In this document: one piece after another, positions 21,145 through 21,415 of the stretch
Position numbering within the stretch: the first letter of the stretch is position 1
How the letters are laid out: the number at the start of each line of letters is the position of its first letter
From: a virus
IMG/VR virus record: IMGVR_UViG_3300020118_000024
Coordinates: 1-21,415 of that record
Reading direction: 5' to 3' (one strand)
Length of the DNA stretch: 21,415 nucleotides
The notes under the pieces: model-generated
Database searches by the model: none
What the model was told of the DNA's origin: nothing
What the model saw: the letters and a program-made list of their open reading frames with translations, nothing else
Translations under genes and position numbers: made by a program

Positions 21145-21415
21145 TGTTCTTCTTGAATTTGATTTTAATTACTTGGTTCACACTCTCTCCGTTTGTAGTT
21201 GTATCGGTCTTATCTACCAACCCATTCAGTCGTTGAGTTATGCTTGGATTATAGAATCCTAATAGACCACCTATGATCTGATTTTCTCTGATTTCCTCCT
21301 TTATCGCGCGGCAGATACTAATAAAGTCAACATAACAATTATCTTGATTCATAAAGTATTGTTCTACTTCACCGTAGTTATTTCTACAAAATCTTTTAAA
21401 TCCCTCAAATGTCAT
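21131..21415 (-). CDS. terS: Small terminase subunit, C-terminal part (5' end outside window)
   Basis: The frame reaches the window edge, where the first visible Met may be internal. Visible residues 44-72 (ENQIIGGLLGFYNPSITQRL then NGLVDKTDT) match the conserved C-terminal signature of Bacteroidota small terminases, a GGxxGxYNPxIxxRxxGLxDK pattern. TFEGFKRFC at the edge resembles the segment that normally lies about 40-60 residues in. The N-terminal DNA-binding region is therefore probably missing from the window. It recognises the packaging site and hands DNA to the large subunit encoded downstream. Confidence 0.75.
   Translation of the reverse strand: MTFEGFKRFCRNNYGEVEQYFMNQDNCYVDFISICRAIKEEIRENQIIGGLLGFYNPSITQRLNGLVDKTDTTTNGESVNQVIKIKFKKNNEDL

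Overview
The window is one block of a tailed-phage (siphovirus-like) or prophage genome whose host is almost certainly a member of the Bacteroidota, most likely Flavobacteriia. Every supported gene lies on the minus strand, so transcription runs from position 21415 towards 1. The host assignment rests on three things: AT-rich sequence; start codons preceded by TAAA/TTAA-type A+T tracts with no clear GGAGG Shine-Dalgarno; and several proteins (portal, connector, capsid, tail-tip pair, Phage_holin_4-type holin) that match families I know from Bacteroidota phages. No integrase, replication gene or tRNA is visible, so the sequence cannot show whether the phage is temperate.

In transcription order: (1) DNA packaging, 21415-19413: C-terminal part of a small terminase, a small ORF and the large terminase. 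(2) Tail completion and tail tip, 19425-14221: an unknown 189-aa protein, three small proteins resembling tail terminator/completion proteins, then the 382-aa and 766-aa tail-tip/baseplate proteins. (3) Tape measure, 14219-12309. (4) Head, 12262-9523: XkdF-like prohead protease fused to a scaffold-like coiled coil, two small proteins and the major capsid protein. (5) A probable tail tube gene at 9473-8952, flanked by two terminators. (6) A small beta-rich protein, portal and head-tail connector, 8913-6900. (7) Two receptor-binding fibre proteins sharing a homologous middle cassette, 6900-3754. (8) An accessory stretch, 3747-2096: a Cro/C1-type HTH regulator, a nested inverted repeat, a Gly-rich phage protein and two small unknown genes, with terminators at 2673-2703 and 2061-2092. 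(9) A lysis cassette, 2010-1: a 40-aa Pro-rich ORF, two multi-spanning membrane proteins, a small holin-like protein, a GH19 endolysin and a lipoprotein cut by the window edge (spanin candidate).

Together the genes cover packaging, head and tail assembly, host recognition and lysis. The most unusual points are: the order, with tail-tip and tape-measure genes before the protease, capsid and portal; the HTH regulator plus inverted repeat in the late region; the duplicated fibre cassette; and the dense lysis cassette. I see no defence system, CRISPR array, IS element or diversity-generating retroelement. No gene-free stretch exceeds about 100 bases.
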